From JAYEJW01 sp034716535 (GTDB lineage Bacteria > Pseudomonadota > Gammaproteobacteria > Chromatiales > Chromatiaceae): DNA of 6,661 nt. This document shows, in pieces, positions 5,414-6,661 of this stretch. A model generated the notes under the pieces. It did no database searches. It was not told the origin of the DNA and worked only from the letters and a program-made list of their open reading frames with translations. The stretch spans positions 1-6,661 of the forward strand of contig JAYEJW010000552.1 in NCBI GenBank assembly GCA_034716535.1, read 5' to 3'. A program made the translations under genes and the position numbers. Position 1 is the first letter of the stretch. Every line of letters starts with the position of its first letter.

Positions 5414-6619
5414 ATGAAACCGAAAGTCATCGCCATCGCACTGCTCGCCTTCACGGCCACAACGGTGGCCCTCTATCCGACGCTACGCGGCACCGGCGCC
5501 GCCGTCCCAGTGACCGGTGCACCGCCGCCGATCGTCTCTCTTACCAACGACCGGCCAAAGGTGGAGGTCGCGTTCGTGCTCGATACCACCGGCAGCATGG
5601 GCGGTCTGATCCAGGCGGCCAAGGAGAAGATCTGGTCCATCGCCAGCACCATGGCATCCGCCCAGCCCGCACCCGAGATCCGCATGGGCCTGGTGGCCTA
5701 CCGGGATCGGGGGGACAGCTATGTAACGCGGGTGGTGGACCTTTCCTCTGACCTGGACAGCATGTACGCGACCCTGATGGATTTCCGGGCCGATGGCGGC
5801 GGCGACGGGCCGGAGAGCGTGAACCAGGCCCTGTACGACGGGGTCCAGAAGCTGTCCTGGAGCCAGGACGAGCAGACCTATCGTGTCCTTTTCCTGGTCG
5901 GCGACGCCCCACCCCACATGGATTACCAAGACGACGTCAAATGGCCGAAGACCGTCGAGACGGCACACAAACTGGGCATCCGGGTCAACGCCATCCAATG
6001 CGGAAACGACGGCTCGGCGACAGAGGCCTGGCGCAAGATCGCCGCGCTCGGGCAGGGCCGCTATTTTCAGGTGGAACAGGCCGGGAGCGCCGTGGCCATC
6101 GCAACGCCCTATGACGCGAGGCTCGCAGAGCTCTCCGCACAGATGGACGAGACCCGCCTCTACTACGGTGATTCCGAAGACAAGGAGACTCACCGACGCA
6201 AGCTGGAGGCAACGAAGAAGCTGCACGAGTCGGCCACCCTTGAATCCCGCGCGCGCCGAGCGGTGTTCAATACCTCCAAAAGCGGCGAGACCAACTTCCT
6301 GGGCAGCAAGGACCTGGTGGACGACGTAACCGGCGGACGTGTCGATCTGGCGGACATCCCCCAAGAAGAGCTGCCAGCCCCGCTCCAGGCCCTGCCCCCC
6401 CAGGCGCAGAAGTCCCTCGTCGATGAAACCGCCGAACGACGCAACAGCCTCAAGCAGGAAATGCGGGAGCTGGGAGAACAGCGAGCCGCTTATCTGCGCA
6501 AAGAGGTGGAAGAGCGCGGCGGCGGCGAGGGCTCCCTGGACCACGGCATCTATCGGGCGGTCCGCGACCAGGCCGCTGACGCGGGGCTCAATTATGAAGC
6601 GGAGGCGCCAGCATACTGA
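5414..6619 (+). CDS. Exported VWA-domain protein
   Basis: A 401-residue protein. Residues 1-22 (MKPKVIAIALLAFTATTVAL) form a signal peptide or single N-terminal anchor, so the rest is probably periplasmic. A von Willebrand factor A domain spans about 50-235. Its metal-ion-dependent adhesion site is recognisable as DTTGS (57-61), the loop GGGDGPESV (128-136) and the later acidic LVGDAPPH (161-168). It should bind a divalent cation and a protein ligand. After about 240 comes a charged region with a probable coiled coil (about 333-370, ETAERRNSLKQEMRELGEQR) and a short C-terminal segment (IYRAVRDQAADAGLNYEAE). The ATG at 5414 is 19 bases after the membrane gene's stop and has an upstream AGAGG. 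The frame also opens at 5303, but those 37 residues overlap the membrane gene and lack an export signal. As third gene of the operon it may be the outward-facing partner of the module. Its ligand is unknown. Confidence 0.88.
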   Translation: MKPKVIAIALLAFTATTVALYPTLRGTGAAVPVTGAPPPIVSLTNDRPKVEVAFVLDTTGSMGGLIQAAKEKIWSIASTMASAQPAPEIRMGLVAYRDRGDSYVTRVVDLSSDLDSMYATLMDFRADGGGDGPESVNQALYDGVQKLSWSQDEQTYRVLFLVGDAPPHMDYQDDVKWPKTVETAHKLGIRVNAIQCGNDGSATEAWRKIAALGQGRYFQVEQAGSAVAIATPYDARLAELSAQMDETRLYYGDSEDKETHRRKLEATKKLHESATLESRARRAVFNTSKSGETNFLGSKDLVDDVTGGRVDLADIPQEELPAPLQALPPQAQKSLVDETAERRNSLKQEMRELGEQRAAYLRKEVEERGGGEGSLDHGIYRAVRDQAADAGLNYEAEAPAY

Positions 6620-6661
6620 GATTGAAGCGCCGGACGCATGGCAGCCGCTCTCCTGAGGTGC

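Noticed and set aside
5483..6544. 353-residue minus-strand frame opposite the VWA gene
   Set aside because: It has no recognisable domain or ribosome site, and the plus strand encodes a clear VWA protein with a signal peptide.
1..6661. CRISPR array, rRNA, tRNA or complete insertion sequence
   Set aside because: No regularly spaced direct repeats, no structural RNA signature and no transposase were seen on either strand.

Overview
The window reads as chromosomal DNA of a high-G+C proteobacterium, most likely a gammaproteobacterium. The basis is codon use with G/C-rich third positions, Shine-Dalgarno starts, a PspA/IM30 operon, a two-component pair, a PAS-GGDEF cyclase and a remnant of a family GH100 invertase. 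Genus cannot be fixed by eye.

Layout. (1) Positions 1-346: two inverted repeats, then a 71-residue hypothetical protein on the plus strand with a histidine cluster. (2) 347-479: short gap between convergent genes with one imperfect hairpin. (3) 480-1361, minus: a PAS-GGDEF diguanylate cyclase with active site and inhibitory site intact, in visibly more A/T-rich DNA. (4) 1488-1739, minus: a broken 5' fragment of a GH100 alkaline/neutral invertase gene. (5) 1750-3863, minus: a large membrane sensor histidine kinase split between two reading frames at a run of seven C (coding strand). (6) 3868-4149, minus: a winged-helix DNA-binding domain of the OmpR/PhoB type with no receiver domain. (7) 4150-4300: divergent control region with A/T-rich repeats spaced exactly 11 bp. 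(8) 4301-6619, plus: a tight operon of a short PspA/IM30 protein, a six-helix membrane protein and an exported von Willebrand factor A (VWA) protein.

How it fits together. The PspA-like, membrane and VWA genes look like an envelope-maintenance module. The divergent regulator/kinase pair is the natural candidate to control it through the 11-bp repeats between them. The control arm looks damaged or rewired: the regulator lacks its phospho-acceptor domain, the kinase is frameshifted, and the following GH100 gene has a nonsense codon, changed conserved residues and no 3' part. The effector operon has no visible lesion. The main question is whether this is a decaying two-component system, sequencing error at the C run, or a receiver-less regulator that still works.
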